Part shown: positions 1-7,839 of the stretch, piece by piece
Layout: each line of letters begins with the position of its first letter
Numbering within the stretch: position 1 is the stretch's first letter
NCBI RefSeq assembly: GCF_019219075.1
Contig: NZ_JAHUWJ010000002.1
Location: 434,001-498,000 of the forward strand
Reading direction: 5' to 3'
Source of the DNA: Chitinophaga sp. sic0106
GTDB taxonomy: Bacteria; Bacteroidota; Bacteroidia; Chitinophagales; Chitinophagaceae
DNA length: 64,000 bases
Notes under the pieces: generated by a model
The model's database searches: none
Seen by the model: the letters and a program-made list of their open reading frames with translations, nothing else
Told to the model about the DNA's origin: nothing
Translations under genes and position numbers: made by a program

Positions 1-32
1 GGAGGGTACGAAACCATGGCTTCGTACCCTCC
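1..32. repeat. 12-bp inverted repeat at the window edge
   Basis: Bases 1-12 and 21-32 are perfectly complementary around an 8-base loop. The stem could be a terminator of a gene left of the window or a bidirectional one; no T-run follows on the plus strand and the minus-strand flank is outside the window. The first in-frame ATG of the next gene (16) lies in the loop, which argues against that start. Confidence 0.6.
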
Positions 33-51
33 GAACCGAAAATTTGACAGT

Positions 52-681
52 ATGTCAGTGAGTGCAAATAATTCAACTTTGTTGATTGAGTCTCAGTATT
101 TTCCATCGATTGATTTTTATAAAACTTCAATTGAGCATGATATATTATTATTGGAAAAATATGAGCACTACCAAAAGGTGAGCTACCGTAACCGTTGTTA
201 CCTCGCAGGCCCCAATGGCAAAATGATCCTGAGTGTTCCGCTTACTAAAGGGAAGAATCAGCGGACCGTGATGAAGGATGTCCGCATCAGCAACGAGGAA
301 CGGTGGCAGTCGCTTCACTGGAAAACGCTCGTGTCTGCCTACCGACGCTCTCCTTGGTTTGAATACTTTGAGCCGGAACTGGAAGAGCTCTACGAAAGGA
401 AGTTTGATTACCTGCTCGACTGGAACCTGGCCTGCCTGGAATGGGCCAACAACAAACTTGGATTGCAGCAAACAATATTATTTACGGATGGTTATCAGAA
501 AGAGGTGACCGGCGTTACAGATATGAGAGACAAACTGCAGCCTGGTACCGTACAGTTCCCTGGTATTCAATATGCTCAGGTTTTTGAAGACCGCACCGGA
601 TTCCTGCCGGGAATGAGTATCCTCGATCTGCTTTTCTGCGAAGGAAAACAGGCCCTGGAAGTACTCCGCGGGACTAAATAA
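52..681 (+). CDS. WbqC family protein
   Basis: About 209 residues. The protein opens with LIESQYFPSIDFY, has K(T)S(I)E soon after, and a central block with NRCYLAGPNGKMILSVPL and RWQSLHWKTLVSAYRRSPWFEYF, all typical of the WbqC-like family (first described from O-antigen/glycan clusters; biochemical role still poorly known). An upstream in-frame ATG exists at 16 but sits inside the loop of a perfect hairpin, so the ATG at 52 is preferred. No signal peptide or membrane segment is visible; it is probably cytoplasmic. It is followed by 245 bases of promoter-like DNA, so it is the last gene of its unit. Family call fairly sure, function not. Confidence 0.75.
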   Translation: MSVSANNSTLLIESQYFPSIDFYKTSIEHDILLLEKYEHYQKVSYRNRCYLAGPNGKMILSVPLTKGKNQRTVMKDVRISNEERWQSLHWKTLVSAYRRSPWFEYFEPELEELYERKFDYLLDWNLACLEWANNKLGLQQTILFTDGYQKEVTGVTDMRDKLQPGTVQFPGIQYAQVFEDRTGFLPGMSILDLLFCEGKQALEVLRGTK

Positions 682-725
682 AATATTAATCATTGTTATT
701 TAAAAATCTGATTAGTAATAGTTTG

Positions 726-733
726 TATATTTG
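726..733 (+). promoter_or_regulatory. candidate -7 element upstream of the decarboxylase
   Basis: TATATTTG matches the Bacteroidota -7 consensus TAnnTTTG. A TTTG at the usual 17-23 bp upstream is not present, so this is only half of a promoter. A transcript from here would have a leader of about 190 bases. Confidence 0.35.
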
Positions 734-789
734 CGGTTTGCACCTATCTGATTTAACAAAAAAATTAGCGGAGCAATCGACAAAATATT

Positions 790-797
790 TAGCTTTG
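790..797 (+). promoter_or_regulatory. second candidate -7 element upstream of the decarboxylase
   Basis: TAGCTTTG fits TAnnTTTG exactly. No TTTG lies at the expected distance upstream. Together with the element at 726-733 it suggests that the arginine decarboxylase-like gene may have two start sites. Confidence 0.35.
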
Positions 798-926
798 CAA
801 CCAATTTTGCTGGGGTTCGAACTGACGTAGGTGTGTAAACCAGGAGTTTTCCAGCGAGGGGAAAGGAGCATTTATCCTGAAGTTTAAATTTTATTACTCA
901 TTCCTAAAATTCATTCTCAGCATTAA

Positions 927-2327
927 ATGAATAGCACCTACACAGACCTCGTTAACCAGACTTTTGAATTTCCCCAGGAAGGGTTTGATGTAAAAGAAAA
1001 CTACCTGGAATTTAATGGTCTGGATATTAAGGCGTTGATCGACAAGTACGGGACACCATTCAAGCTGACTTATCTGCCCAAAATCGGGATGCAGATCAAT
1101 AAGGCTAAGAAAATGTTCAACGATGCCATTAAGAAGAACAGGTATGATGGCGAGTATTTTTACTGCTATTGTACGAAAAGCTCGCACTTTTCTTTCATTA
1201 TGGAAGAAACGCTCAAGCATGGCATCCATATTGAAACTTCTTCAGCATACGATATTGATATTATCAATAAGCTGTATGAACGTAAGAAGGTTACAAAAGA
1301 TACTTATGTTATCTGTAATGGCTTCAAAACCAAGCCTTACACCAGGGCAATTTCTAAATTGATCAACTCCGGATTCAGAAATGTAATCCCTGTGCTGGAC
1401 AATAAGGATGAACTGGAAGATTACCAGAAAAACGTACGTGCAAAGGATAGTGTAAAAATCGGACTCCGTATAGCTGCAGAGGAAGAACCTACCTTTGACT
1501 TCTATACCTCCAGGTTAGGTATTGCTTCCAGAGATATTCTGGAGTTTTATGTGGACAAGCTGAAAGGTAATCCGAAGTTCGAGCTGAAAATGCTCCACTT
1601 CTTTATGAATAAAGGTATCAAAGATGATATCTATTACTGGAGCCAGTTTAACAGATCCATCAACCTTTATTGCCAACTGAAGAAAATCTGTCCTGAACTG
1701 GATAGTATAAATATAGGTGGCGGTTTCCCTATCAAACACTCCCTTGGGTTTGACTACGACTACAACTACATCGTAAACGAGATTGTAGCCAATATCAAAA
1801 CCATGTGTAAAAAGAATAAAGTACCAGTACCTAACATCTACACTGAGTTTGGTTCCTTTACCGTAGGGGAGAGTGGTGCAGTTATTTATAGTGTGGTTGG
1901 TGAAAAAATGCAGAATGACCGTGAGATCTGGTACATGATCGACAGCTCATTCATTACCACCTTGCCGGATACATGGGGGATTGGTGAAAAATTCCTGATG
2001 CTGCCTATTAATAAATGGGACCAGGAATACCAGGAGGTGCACCTTGGTGGCCTCACCTGTGACGGCTACGACTTTTATACATCTGAAGAGCATATAAATG
2101 CTGTGTTCCTGCCCAAGCAGGGTGGAAGTACTGAACCACTTTACATTGGTTTCTTCCATACCGGTGCTTATCAGGACCAGTTGAGCGGCTACGGAGGTAT
2201 CAAGCATTGCCTGATTCCTTCTCCTAAACACGTGATTGTAGGCGCCGACAAAAACGGGCAGTTGAAAGACTGGCTCTACGCAAAAGAACAGTCTGCTCAA
2301 AGCATGTTGAAGATTTTGGGTTATTAA
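927..2327 (+). CDS. arginine decarboxylase-like PLP enzyme (fold III)
   Basis: 466 residues of the alanine-racemase-fold group IV decarboxylases (Orn/Lys/Arg/DAP decarboxylases). Lys84 in YCYCTKSSH is the expected PLP lysine, INIGGGFPI is the glycine-rich phosphate-binding turn, and LTCDGYD matches the C-terminal CDxxD active-site motif contributed across the dimer. In Bacteroidota proteins of this size are usually called arginine decarboxylases, the first step from arginine through agmatine to polyamines; carboxynorspermidine or diaminopimelate decarboxylase are the alternatives that cannot be excluded from sequence alone. It is monocistronic, with two possible promoters upstream and a strong terminator just after the stop. 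Confidence 0.7.
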   Translation: MNSTYTDLVNQTFEFPQEGFDVKENYLEFNGLDIKALIDKYGTPFKLTYLPKIGMQINKAKKMFNDAIKKNRYDGEYFYCYCTKSSHFSFIMEETLKHGIHIETSSAYDIDIINKLYERKKVTKDTYVICNGFKTKPYTRAISKLINSGFRNVIPVLDNKDELEDYQKNVRAKDSVKIGLRIAAEEEPTFDFYTSRLGIASRDILEFYVDKLKGNPKFELKMLHFFMNKGIKDDIYYWSQFNRSINLYCQLKKICPELDSINIGGGFPIKHSLGFDYDYNYIVNEIVANIKTMCKKNKVPVPNIYTEFGSFTVGESGAVIYSVVGEKMQNDREIWYMIDSSFITTLPDTWGIGEKFLMLPINKWDQEYQEVHLGGLTCDGYDFYTSEEHINAVFLPKQGGSTEPLYIGFFHTGAYQDQLSGYGGIKHCLIPSPKHVIVGADKNGQLKDWLYAKEQSAQSMLKILGY

Positions 2328-2351
2328 AATAATGGGTTAGTAATCCTTTGC

Positions 2352-2386
2352 AAGAGGGTGTGTCACCAGACACACCTTCTTTTTTT
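2352..2386 (+). terminator. rho-independent terminator after the decarboxylase
   Basis: A GGTGTGTC/GACACACC stem (2357-2364 / 2369-2376), extended by weaker pairs, is followed by seven T (2380-2386). It begins about 25 bases after the stop codon. Confidence 0.85.
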
Positions 2387-2439
2387 ATGCCCTGTCCGGA
2401 CCCATGATCCCATGGAATACCTGACGATATAGTATGGGC

Positions 2440-2470
2440 AAAAAAATGGCCTTCATTTGAGATGAAGGCC
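2440..2470 (-). terminator. minus-strand terminator hairpin
   Basis: A perfect 9-bp stem (2448-2456 / 2462-2470) with a 5-base loop, then a T-run on the minus strand over 2440-2446. It ends either the small RNA candidate or the 2713-3576 gene. Confidence 0.75.
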
Positions 2471-2535
2471 GATCACGGCATAGGTTAGATTTAGCTAATT
2501 TCGTAGTATAAGGACAATAGGAATATTTTCTAACA
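2440..2535 (-). ncRNA. candidate small RNA, about 90 nt
   Basis: On the minus strand TACCTTTG (2546-2539) fits the Bacteroidota -7 consensus and would start a transcript near 2533. About 65 bases on, a perfect 9-bp stem (2462-2470 / 2448-2456) is followed by a run of seven U (2446-2440). The -33 TTTG is present only at a long 26-bp spacing (2573-2576), which weakens the promoter. I do not recognise the RNA; no SRP-RNA, 6S or tmRNA motif is visible. The alternative is that the hairpin only ends the messenger of the membrane protein gene at 2713-3576, whose stop lies about 240 bases upstream. Confidence 0.35.
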
Positions 2536-2712
2536 GTACAAAGGTACTATTAGGGATTATTGTGTGTAAGCCCAAAAAGTTGTAATTTTTTTAATGCGAT
2601 ATTGATATGATACAATCACCCGAATGGGTGGTTAATGCCCGTTGGTATTGGAGGTCTTCCGGAATTTGCTTCCTAAAGCATAGTAAACGAATGGTTTAAC
2701 CAATCTATTGTG

Positions 2713-3576
2713 TCACACATCCGTGTAGTTTTCACCGTTATGCTTTTGTTCGCTTGATTCGTCGAGGTAACTGATGGCGATGCCACATTGTTTTTCTATT
2801 TCTGTGAAACAGGCTTCCAACAGCTCCAGCTCACCATTTTGGAAGGCGGACCGGCCTGATCTGGAGAATCCTTTTACCAGCATAAATTGTTTGGTGAGAT
2901 GCTGGTGTATCAGGCTGAGTTGTTGTTTCTGCTGTTGCATCGTGCGTTTCCTTTCCATGCGGATCACATTCTGATAGTACATACCCATGGACCTGATAAT
3001 GAAAAGCAGGTAAACGGTGATGACGATTGGATTGGAGATGTAAAGGTAGCTGTTGGAGAAACCGGACGATACGTAGAGGGAGATGCCATTCAGTTTGATA
3101 TAGGCGACCAGTACCAGGTAGGCTACTATAATGGCGGACCAAAGGATGGCGGTAAGCAGGTTGACGGTGATGTAACAGAACAGTATGCTTACAATCCAGA
3201 TGGTGGCGTATTTCGGCGAAATATCCTGGTTGTTGAAAAACGAAGACAGGATAGGCATGATGAGGGTGGTAAGGGAAGTCAGCGCGCCCACCACCTTTGC
3301 GGATATGCCGTTGCGCAGTAGCGCCAGGCATATAAACAGCATGCCCACCAAGAATGGGATCACAATCAGGTTGACCTCATTAGAGGTAACAATAGCCAGC
3401 ACGGCCACCGGAATCAGGGCCATGGTATAGTAAAAGGCGTAGTCAAAAATCAGTTTGGCTTTTGCGTGTTCGTACAAATCGGCGCTGCGGTTAACAATAT
3501 TTCCCAGAGCAGCTCTTTCGGCACGTTGGTAAATGCCTTTGATAAATATCCAGGTATTCCTGAAAAAGTTTGCCAT
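2713..3576 (-). CDS. orphan multi-pass membrane protein, sensor-like, no kinase domain
   Basis: 287 residues. After a short soluble N-terminus come about six hydrophobic segments (roughly residues 45-65, 70-90, 92-112, 120-140, 140-160 and 180-197), then a charged, glutamine-rich helix (ERKRTMQQQKQQLSLIHQHLTKQF) and a short C-terminal tail with LELLEACFTEIEKQCGIAISYLDES. The layout is that of the membrane sensor half of a Bacteroidota histidine kinase, but it stops where the DHp/ATPase part would begin, and no H-box, N-box or G-box follows. It stands alone between two terminators. It may be a sensor that partners another protein, or a family of its own; I do not recognise it. Confidence 0.6.
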   Translation of the reverse strand: MANFFRNTWIFIKGIYQRAERAALGNIVNRSADLYEHAKAKLIFDYAFYYTMALIPVAVLAIVTSNEVNLIVIPFLVGMLFICLALLRNGISAKVVGALTSLTTLIMPILSSFFNNQDISPKYATIWIVSILFCYITVNLLTAILWSAIIVAYLVLVAYIKLNGISLYVSSGFSNSYLYISNPIVITVYLLFIIRSMGMYYQNVIRMERKRTMQQQKQQLSLIHQHLTKQFMLVKGFSRSGRSAFQNGELELLEACFTEIEKQCGIAISYLDESSEQKHNGENYTDV

Positions 3577-3684
3577 TATCCAAGCTTATTAATGGCAAAT
3601 TATTGTATAAAAAGTAAGGATTGATGAAACGTTCGTGTGAAATTTGTATTAGTGAAGTATTTCTGCATCGCCTATACGAAAAAA

Positions 3685-3709
3685 TGAAAAAAGGCCGCAA
3701 AATGCGGCC
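3685..3709 (-). terminator. terminator of hsp20
   Basis: A 7-bp GC-rich stem (3693-3699 / 3703-3709) with loop AAA; the minus strand continues in T-rich sequence (3692-3685 and beyond). It lies 59 bases past the Hsp20 stop. The plus strand also has T after the stem, so it can work both ways. Confidence 0.8.
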
Positions 3710-3767
3710 CTTTTGTTTTTTAAACCCCCATGTTATTAGCAATTCCGTTTGAAATCACTACTAACCC

Positions 3768-4208
3768 TTATTCAACTACTATAGATTTCGGAGTATCCTG
3801 TGCATTTTCCTTTTTAGGAAGCGCAATTTTCAGGACACCATTATCATATTTTGCAACAATTTTAGAAGTATCAATCGCATCGCTGATGGTGAAAGAGCGT
3901 TTGAATGACTTGAAGGTATACTCACGGCGTACCTGTTTGTCGGTTTCATTTTTTTCTTCTGCTTTCTTTTCCGCGCTGATGGTTAATGTTTTTGCGTCAG
4001 TATTAATTTTGAAATCTTCTTTGCTGAAGCCTGGTGCCACCACATCCAGGGTGAAGCCTTCCTTGGTTTCAGTGATATTTACCGGCGGCTGTGCAGTGAA
4101 GAAATCGTTCGTCAGGAAATCATCTTTTGCTACTTTGTTCCAGCCATTATTCAAGATATCGCCAACAAGTCCATTGATAGTTCTAGGTCCAAATGTTACG
4201 TGTGTCAT
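3768..4208 (-). CDS. small heat shock protein, Hsp20/alpha-crystallin family
   Basis: 146 residues, the normal length of bacterial sHSPs. The alpha-crystallin domain runs from PPVNITETKEGFTLDVVAPGF (about residue 41) to the signature YDNGVLKIALPKKE near the C-terminus, with the conserved A-x-x-x-n-GvL element. Such proteins are ATP-independent holdases that bind unfolding proteins in the cytoplasm under heat or oxidative stress. The gene stands alone: a terminator follows it and it diverges from the bacilliredoxin gene over a 240-bp gap. I looked for a CIRCE-type inverted repeat upstream and did not find one. Confidence 0.92.
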   Translation of the reverse strand: MTHVTFGPRTINGLVGDILNNGWNKVAKDDFLTNDFFTAQPPVNITETKEGFTLDVVAPGFSKEDFKINTDAKTLTISAEKKAEEKNETDKQVRREYTFKSFKRSFTISDAIDTSKIVAKYDNGVLKIALPKKENAQDTPKSIVVE

Positions 4209-4408
4209 AGTCTTAATTATTTTTTGGTGTTAATTTTTTAAATTTTGTTTTACACCCTATGCAGATCAAATCGGATACCATGCCATCAAAACTGCTATTT
4301 TGTTAGTAAAAACGTTACAGATTATGACGAGTTGTCAGTTTGATTGTTTGTTGAGTGTCAAAAAGTCCACTTAGCATTCCATTTTTTTATATTTTGGCTT
4401 GGTTTATT

Positions 4409-4416
4409 TAACTTTG
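4409..4416 (+). promoter_or_regulatory. -7 element of the bacilliredoxin promoter
   Basis: TAACTTTG fits TAnnTTTG, 33 bases before the chosen ATG. The nearest upstream TTTG (4393-4396) is only 12 bp away, shorter than usual. The ATG at 4399 lies upstream of this element and so is unlikely to be in the transcript. Confidence 0.5.
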
Positions 4417-4449
4417 GGTATAATTTCAACTAAAAAAAATAATAATTAT

Positions 4450-4863
4450 ATGTATCCAGCGGAATTAGTAATGCCTAGAAAGGCCGAGCTGACCGATTAT
4501 GGTTTTGAGGAATTGCTCACAAAAGGACAGGTAGACGATACACTGAAGAAAGAAGGAACAACACTGGTTGTCATTAATTCTGTTTGCGGTTGTTCCGCAG
4601 GTACTGCCCGCCCGGGTGCGTTGCTGGCTGTTGCCCACAGTGAAAAGAAACCAGACAGACTGACTACCAGCTTTGCAGGTTTTGACCTGGAAGGTGTGGC
4701 TGCTGTTCGTGAACACCTGTTACCTTATCCTCCGTCCTCACCGGCAATCGCCCTGTTTAAAGATGGTCAGCTGGTTCATTTCATCGAACGTCATATGATC
4801 GAAGGTCGCTCTGCTCAAATGATTGCAGCGAACCTCGCAGATGCATTCGAACAATATTGCTAA
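4450..4863 (+). CDS. bacilliredoxin, BrxA/BrxB (YphP/YqiW) family
   Basis: 137 residues, the usual length of the family. The thioredoxin-like fold carries the CGC active site at residues 46-48 (NSVCGCSAGTARPG), and the conserved PYPPSSPAIALFKDG and HFIERHMIEGR blocks follow. Bacilliredoxins reduce mixed disulfides between proteins and bacillithiol in Firmicutes; in Bacteroidota the thiol partner is inferred. The start at 4450 gives the family's normal N-terminus (MYPAELVMPRK); the longer frame from 4399 reaches into the promoter. Confidence 0.88.
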   Translation: MYPAELVMPRKAELTDYGFEELLTKGQVDDTLKKEGTTLVVINSVCGCSAGTARPGALLAVAHSEKKPDRLTTSFAGFDLEGVAAVREHLLPYPPSSPAIALFKDGQLVHFIERHMIEGRSAQMIAANLADAFEQYC

Positions 4864-4876
4864 CCTAATCTTAAAG

Positions 4877-4902
4877 AAATTTGAATTCTTAAATTCAAAT
4901 TT
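4877..4902. repeat. AT-rich 11-bp inverted repeat
   Basis: Arms 4877-4887 and 4892-4902 pair perfectly around a 4-base loop, 14 bases after the bacilliredoxin stop. There is no T-run after it, so it is a weak terminator at best or a protein site. Confidence 0.45.
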
Positions 4903-4986
4903 GCAACGTACTTTGGTGGTTTGATTTTCCTCTTGATAATTCGGCTTTGTTCATAGGAAAACTCAGATCACCAATTTTTTTTGGCT

Positions 4987-6288
4987 ATGTATCCAAATTT
5001 ATATTACGCTTTTAAGGACCTGTTAGGCCTGGAAATCCCTTTCTTTAAGCTGTTCCAAACTTTTGGTTTTTTTGTTGCTATCGCTTTTCTTGCAGCTGCC
5101 TATGTGCTGACGTTAGAGCTTAAACGCCGCGAAAAACTGGGATGGCTGCAGGGAGTACAAGAGAAAGTACTGGTAGGCCAACCCGCTACCAACGCAGAAA
5201 TTATCGTCAATGCCCTCATCGGTTTTCTCCTCGGTTTCAAAATATTAGGTTTGTTTTTCCAGTGGGACACTGCCATGCAGGACCTGCAATCTTACATGTT
5301 TTCCGGTCAGGGAAGTCTGGCTGCCGGATTTATCCTGGCTGCTGTTTTTGCCGGTTATAAAATATATAAGAGACAACAAACCCTCAAAAAAACTACACAA
5401 AAGGAAGAGATTGTTACTGTGATGCCACACCAGCGGGTGCCTGACTTCACCGTAATGGCTGCCATCGCAGGATTGATCGGCGCAAAGATTTTCCATAACC
5501 TGGAAAACTGGAACGACTTTGTCCAGGACCCTATCGGGGCGCTGTTGTCGTTCAGCGGCCTCACCTTTTATGGTGGCCTGATCGTTGCCGCCATTGTGAT
5601 CATCAACTATGCCCGCAAGAAAAAAATTACTATCCGTCATCTGATCGACAGTGCTGCGCCGGCCCTGATGCTGGCTTACGGTATCGGTCGTATGGGCTGT
5701 CATTTTTCTGGAGATGGTGACTGGGGCGTTTACAACAGCGCCTATTCCACAGATGCTGCCGGAAGAGTGGTAAAAGTGGCGCCGGCACAGTTTTCCGCGG
5801 AAGTAGAAAGGAATGCGCAATTCTTCCTGAACCAATACCCCAGCCTGGACCAGATCCCGCATATCCCATTTGAAAAGCCGGCCTCCCTGGGCTTCCTGCC
5901 CGACTGGTTTTTCGCTTATGGCTACCCGCATAATGTAATCAGAGAAGGGGTGCAGATTGCCGGTTGTGAAGGTCAGTATTGTAAAGTATTGCCGATCGCC
6001 GTATATCCGACACCGTTATATGAGATTATTGCCTGTATTGGGCTGTTCCTCGTTTTGTGGGCTATACGCAAGCGCATCACCACGCCGGGAGTGATATTTG
6101 GTATCTACCTGATCATGAATGGTGCGGAACGATTCTTTATTGAAAAGATCCGTGTGAATACCAAGTATAATATTTTTGGTTTCCATCCTACACAGGCGGA
6201 AATCATTTCTGCATTGATGGTTATCGGTGGGCTGGTACTGATCTGGTACTGCCGTAAGCATAAAAATACTGCCACCACAGTATCCTGA
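4987..6288 (+). CDS. lgt: prolipoprotein diacylglyceryl transferase-type protein (Lgt)
   Basis: 433 residues, a polytopic membrane protein that would transfer diacylglycerol from phosphatidylglycerol to the lipobox cysteine of prelipoproteins, the first step of lipoprotein maturation. Lgt signatures include GLTFYGGLI and YGIGRMGCHFSGDGDWG (the catalytic GRxG region), then YPTPLYE and FGIYLIMNGAERFFIEKIRVN at the C-terminus. It is longer than the about 280 residues of enterobacterial Lgt, owing to an extended N-terminal part and a central insertion, which is common in Bacteroidota. The frame can start at a TTG (4981), but ATG 4987 is preferred. It precedes the hemerythrin gene by 21 bases, probably co-transcribed. 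Confidence 0.82.
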   Translation: MYPNLYYAFKDLLGLEIPFFKLFQTFGFFVAIAFLAAAYVLTLELKRREKLGWLQGVQEKVLVGQPATNAEIIVNALIGFLLGFKILGLFFQWDTAMQDLQSYMFSGQGSLAAGFILAAVFAGYKIYKRQQTLKKTTQKEEIVTVMPHQRVPDFTVMAAIAGLIGAKIFHNLENWNDFVQDPIGALLSFSGLTFYGGLIVAAIVIINYARKKKITIRHLIDSAAPALMLAYGIGRMGCHFSGDGDWGVYNSAYSTDAAGRVVKVAPAQFSAEVERNAQFFLNQYPSLDQIPHIPFEKPASLGFLPDWFFAYGYPHNVIREGVQIAGCEGQYCKVLPIAVYPTPLYEIIACIGLFLVLWAIRKRITTPGVIFGIYLIMNGAERFFIEKIRVNTKYNIFGFHPTQAEIISALMVIGGLVLIWYCRKHKNTATTVS

Positions 6289-6309
6289 TAGGGGCGATTG
6301 AATAGAGAT

Positions 6310-6735
6310 ATGCAAAGACATTCCACTTTAATACCGCTCTCGCATGAGCATAAACGCCTGTTGTTCGTATGCCGGTATCTGAAAATAGACGCCGCACCAT
6401 ATGAAGGTTTCCCTTTGGAAACACAGGCAAAGTTTGAATATGTGGTCCGCATTTTCCAGGAAGTGATGGTGCCACATATCCAAAAGGAGGATCACCTTTT
6501 TGATAAATGTGCCGGCCACCATCCGTTGGTAGATGCGGCCATTGCAGAACTGCAGCAGGAACACCACATTATTTCCCGCATGTATGCTGCCTTGAACGAC
6601 AGCACCCGGCTGGAGGAGGATATGGATGCCCTGGCCACCAGCCTGGAAGCACATATCCGCAAAGAGGAAAGGGAATTTTTTGAGCTAATTCAAAAGGAGC
6701 TTCCGGCGATTTTAAATAACCTGAAACTGGATTAA
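6310..6735 (+). CDS. hemerythrin domain-containing protein
   Basis: 141 residues forming one four-helix HHE domain. Iron ligands are seen in LSHEHK (start), VPHIQKEDHLF, LQQEHHII and EAHIRKEEREFF, which fits the hemerythrin pattern H...HxxxE...H...HxxxxE. Members bind O2, NO or iron and some repair iron-sulfur clusters; the exact role here is unknown. ATG 6310 is preferred to the in-frame TTG at 6298. It follows lgt closely and ends before a strong terminator, so the two probably form one unit. Confidence 0.82.
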   Translation: MQRHSTLIPLSHEHKRLLFVCRYLKIDAAPYEGFPLETQAKFEYVVRIFQEVMVPHIQKEDHLFDKCAGHHPLVDAAIAELQQEHHIISRMYAALNDSTRLEEDMDALATSLEAHIRKEEREFFELIQKELPAILNNLKLD

Positions 6736-6800
6736 GGGGAAGCCCGCTTTGTTCTGTGCGAAGCACGGAACCACTACCATTGGCGCCGAAGGCGCCATTA

Positions 6801-6831
6801 AAGACGGATGTCTGAGACATCCGTCTTTTTT
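6801..6831 (+). terminator. terminator after the hemerythrin gene
   Basis: A 12-bp perfect stem (6801-6812 / 6816-6827) with a 3-base loop and a T-run to 6831. A second small GC hairpin (6781-6795) lies just before it. Confidence 0.9.
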
Positions 6832-6996
6832 GTCTCCAAACTTGATAAGAAAAGATACCAGCTTTGTGTTATTGTGTTCTTCCCCGAAGTTTTTTATCTT
6901 CATTACCGTAATAATTATTAACCACTTATTGCTATACCTCAACGATACTGTTCATTTTTGCTTTAATCCACGTTTCTTAATGCCAATAAGTATTGT

Positions 6997-7839
6997 ATGC
7001 GTAGTTTTTGCTGGGTAATATGCCTGTTAATCTGCCAATGCGCTGTGGGCGCAGCAGGTTATGATAATGCTTTGTCTTCCTTTTCCTGGCAAACCAGGAG
7101 CCAGGTGCTTACCGAAGGGCATCTGTTACATGTACCGGATCGTTTCCGTTTTTTAAACAAGCGTGATAGTTATAAATTATTACATGACCTGTGGCACAAC
7201 GAGGTGCATCCGGGTTTGCAGGGAATGCTGGTACCTGAAAATGTGGATCTGCTTTCGGCGGAAGCCTGGGGAGCCACTATTGTGTATGAAAACTCCGGGT
7301 ATCTTGCGGAAACTGATGCTGTTCATATGGATTATGATCAGTTGCTGGCAAGTCGCCGTAAGGAGCACGCCGGGCAGCAAATACGGGTCAACTGGCTGGT
7401 GTCGCCTTTTTATGATGCTGCTAGGCATGTATTCCACTGGCCGTTAATTTTTCAGCAAAAGGCTGGCGGTGGCACCATCATTAACTATGAATTGCGGTTT
7501 CTTACCCGTCATGGGCAGTTATGTTTTAATATTTTCGGCAACAAGCCGAGTGTGGGAAAATTAATGGCGGCGGTGCCTTTGATTGCCGGGTCGTTGCAGC
7601 CGGCGGTGGATGCCAGTTATACCGCTTTCAACATTCATACTGATAAACTGGCTGATTGGATGCCACATCCCGCGCTGGGTACCATGGGTACGCCTGATTT
7701 CCTGCAGTCCATTTTTAATAGCTGGTTGTTTGTGGTAGTATGCCTGCTGATGGTGTTGTTCGTATATACGATGCAGTTTATTCACCAGCGCAGAAAAAAC
7801 GGGCATTCTATGTTCCGCATTGATGAGCACCTGAACTGA
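6997..7839 (+). CDS. DUF2167 membrane-anchored protein
   Basis: 280 residues with an N-terminal signal peptide (about 1-20) and one C-terminal membrane helix (about 246-264) followed by a short basic tail. The middle fits DUF2167: VPDRFRFLN, EAWGATIVYENSGYLAETDAVHMDYDQLL, NWLVSPFYDAARHVFHWPL and a late YELRFLTRHGQLCFNIF stretch. The family is annotated as uncharacterised membrane-anchored proteins; no reaction is known. The bulk should face the periplasm. It stands alone and its 3' side runs into the tandem repeat region. Confidence 0.72.
   Translation: MRSFCWVICLLICQCAVGAAGYDNALSSFSWQTRSQVLTEGHLLHVPDRFRFLNKRDSYKLLHDLWHNEVHPGLQGMLVPENVDLLSAEAWGATIVYENSGYLAETDAVHMDYDQLLASRRKEHAGQQIRVNWLVSPFYDAARHVFHWPLIFQQKAGGGTIINYELRFLTRHGQLCFNIFGNKPSVGKLMAAVPLIAGSLQPAVDASYTAFNIHTDKLADWMPHPALGTMGTPDFLQSIFNSWLFVVVCLLMVLFVYTMQFIHQRRKNGHSMFRIDEHLN

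Larger units (their letters stand above)
2328..2712. other. 385-bp gap between convergent genes
   Basis: Besides the plus-strand terminator at 2352-2386 it holds a minus-strand hairpin with T-run (2440-2470), a perfect minus-strand TAnnTTTG element (2539-2546) and a small 8-bp hairpin at 2614-2633. No plausible protein gene is seen. Confidence 0.6.

Noticed and set aside
4209..4449. CIRCE element or other heat-shock operator upstream of hsp20
   Set aside because: No inverted TTAGCACTC/GAGTGCTAA-like pair is present.
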